Source: Streptomyces montanisoli | GTDB taxonomy: Bacteria > Actinomycetota > Actinomycetes > Streptomycetales > Streptomycetaceae | Direction of reading: 5' to 3' | Assembly: GCF_017813245.1 (NCBI RefSeq) | Contig: NZ_JAGIQL010000049.1 | Span: 1 to 40,781, forward strand | Length of the DNA: 40,781 bases | Part shown: positions 40,758 to 40,781 of the stretch, piece after piece | Position numbering within the stretch: position 1 is the first letter of the stretch | Layout: each line of letters begins with the position of its first letter | The notes under the pieces: generated by a model | What the model was told of the DNA's origin: nothing | The model's database searches: none | The model's input: the letters and a program-made list of their open reading frames with translations, nothing else | Translations under genes and position numbers: made by a program

Positions 40758-40781
40758 GATGTATCCGGGATCCCGACGTCT

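Noticed and set aside
1..40781. CRISPR arrays, complete insertion sequences, prophage genes and rRNA.
   Set aside because: No regularly spaced repeats, no transposase with a DDE domain, no integrase and no rRNA-like stretch was found; the tandem repeats at 14461, 29541 and 33974 have no spacers.

Overview
This is a high-GC actinobacterial chromosome segment, almost certainly Streptomyces. The markers are third-position G/C bias, an Mbl-type actin paralogue, an HrdA-like sigma factor beside dnaG, a zinc-ribbon protein opening MDYC, GTG/TTG starts and ATGA/GTGA stop-start overlaps. No gene in it looks plasmid- or phage-borne.

Layout. (1) 1-4978: conserved chromosomal genes: the start of a zinc-ribbon membrane protein, a hypothetical protein, the MreB paralogue mbl, a GAF sensor kinase with a degenerate ATPase domain, and a DUF1906 glycoside-hydrolase-like protein. 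(2) 4979-18866: an accessory block that I read as a class V lanthipeptide (RiPP) gene cluster. It starts with an AT-richer stretch carrying an orphan IS3-OrfA-like HTH gene and a 42-residue membrane peptide gene. Then, on the minus strand, come two short precursor peptides, a flavin-dependent halogenase-like enzyme, a HopA1-family lyase and an APH-fold kinase. Divergently, on the plus strand, come two M16 peptidases, an ABC ATPase and permease, an F420-type (LLM) reductase, a cysteine-decarboxylase flavoprotein, a degenerate APH-fold protein (candidate cyclase) and a one-piece ABC exporter. (3) 19059-19451: tRNA-Ile(CAU) and two tRNA-Asn, all minus; the cluster sits directly at the 3' side of the tRNA-Ile gene. 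(4) 19665-35208: housekeeping genes: YtxH-like protein, FGGY sugar kinase, heterodimeric ABC exporter, small membrane protein, hrdA, dnaG, a ferredoxin-reductase-like flavoprotein, dGTPase, a SanA-like protein, a repeat surface protein and a class F sortase. (5) 35268-40686: a VOC protein, the MarR regulator pcaV and the divergent protocatechuate operon pcaI-J-H-G-B.

How the lanthipeptide genes should work together (inference from known class V and thioamitide systems): the kinase phosphorylates Ser/Thr of the precursors, the HopA1 lyase eliminates phosphate to give dehydro-residues, the flavoprotein decarboxylates the C-terminal Cys, and the degenerate APH-fold protein may guide ring closure to an aminovinyl-cysteine macrocycle. 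The F420 enzyme would reduce dehydroalanine to D-Ala, the M16 pair would remove the leader, and the ABC systems would export the product or give immunity. Each precursor has a single Cys at its very C-terminus and a Ser/Thr five residues before it. The halogenase-like enzyme and the paired precursors are the unusual parts, because the proposed core peptides have no Trp or Tyr to halogenate. No YcaO/TfuA pair and no peptide methyltransferase is present in the window.
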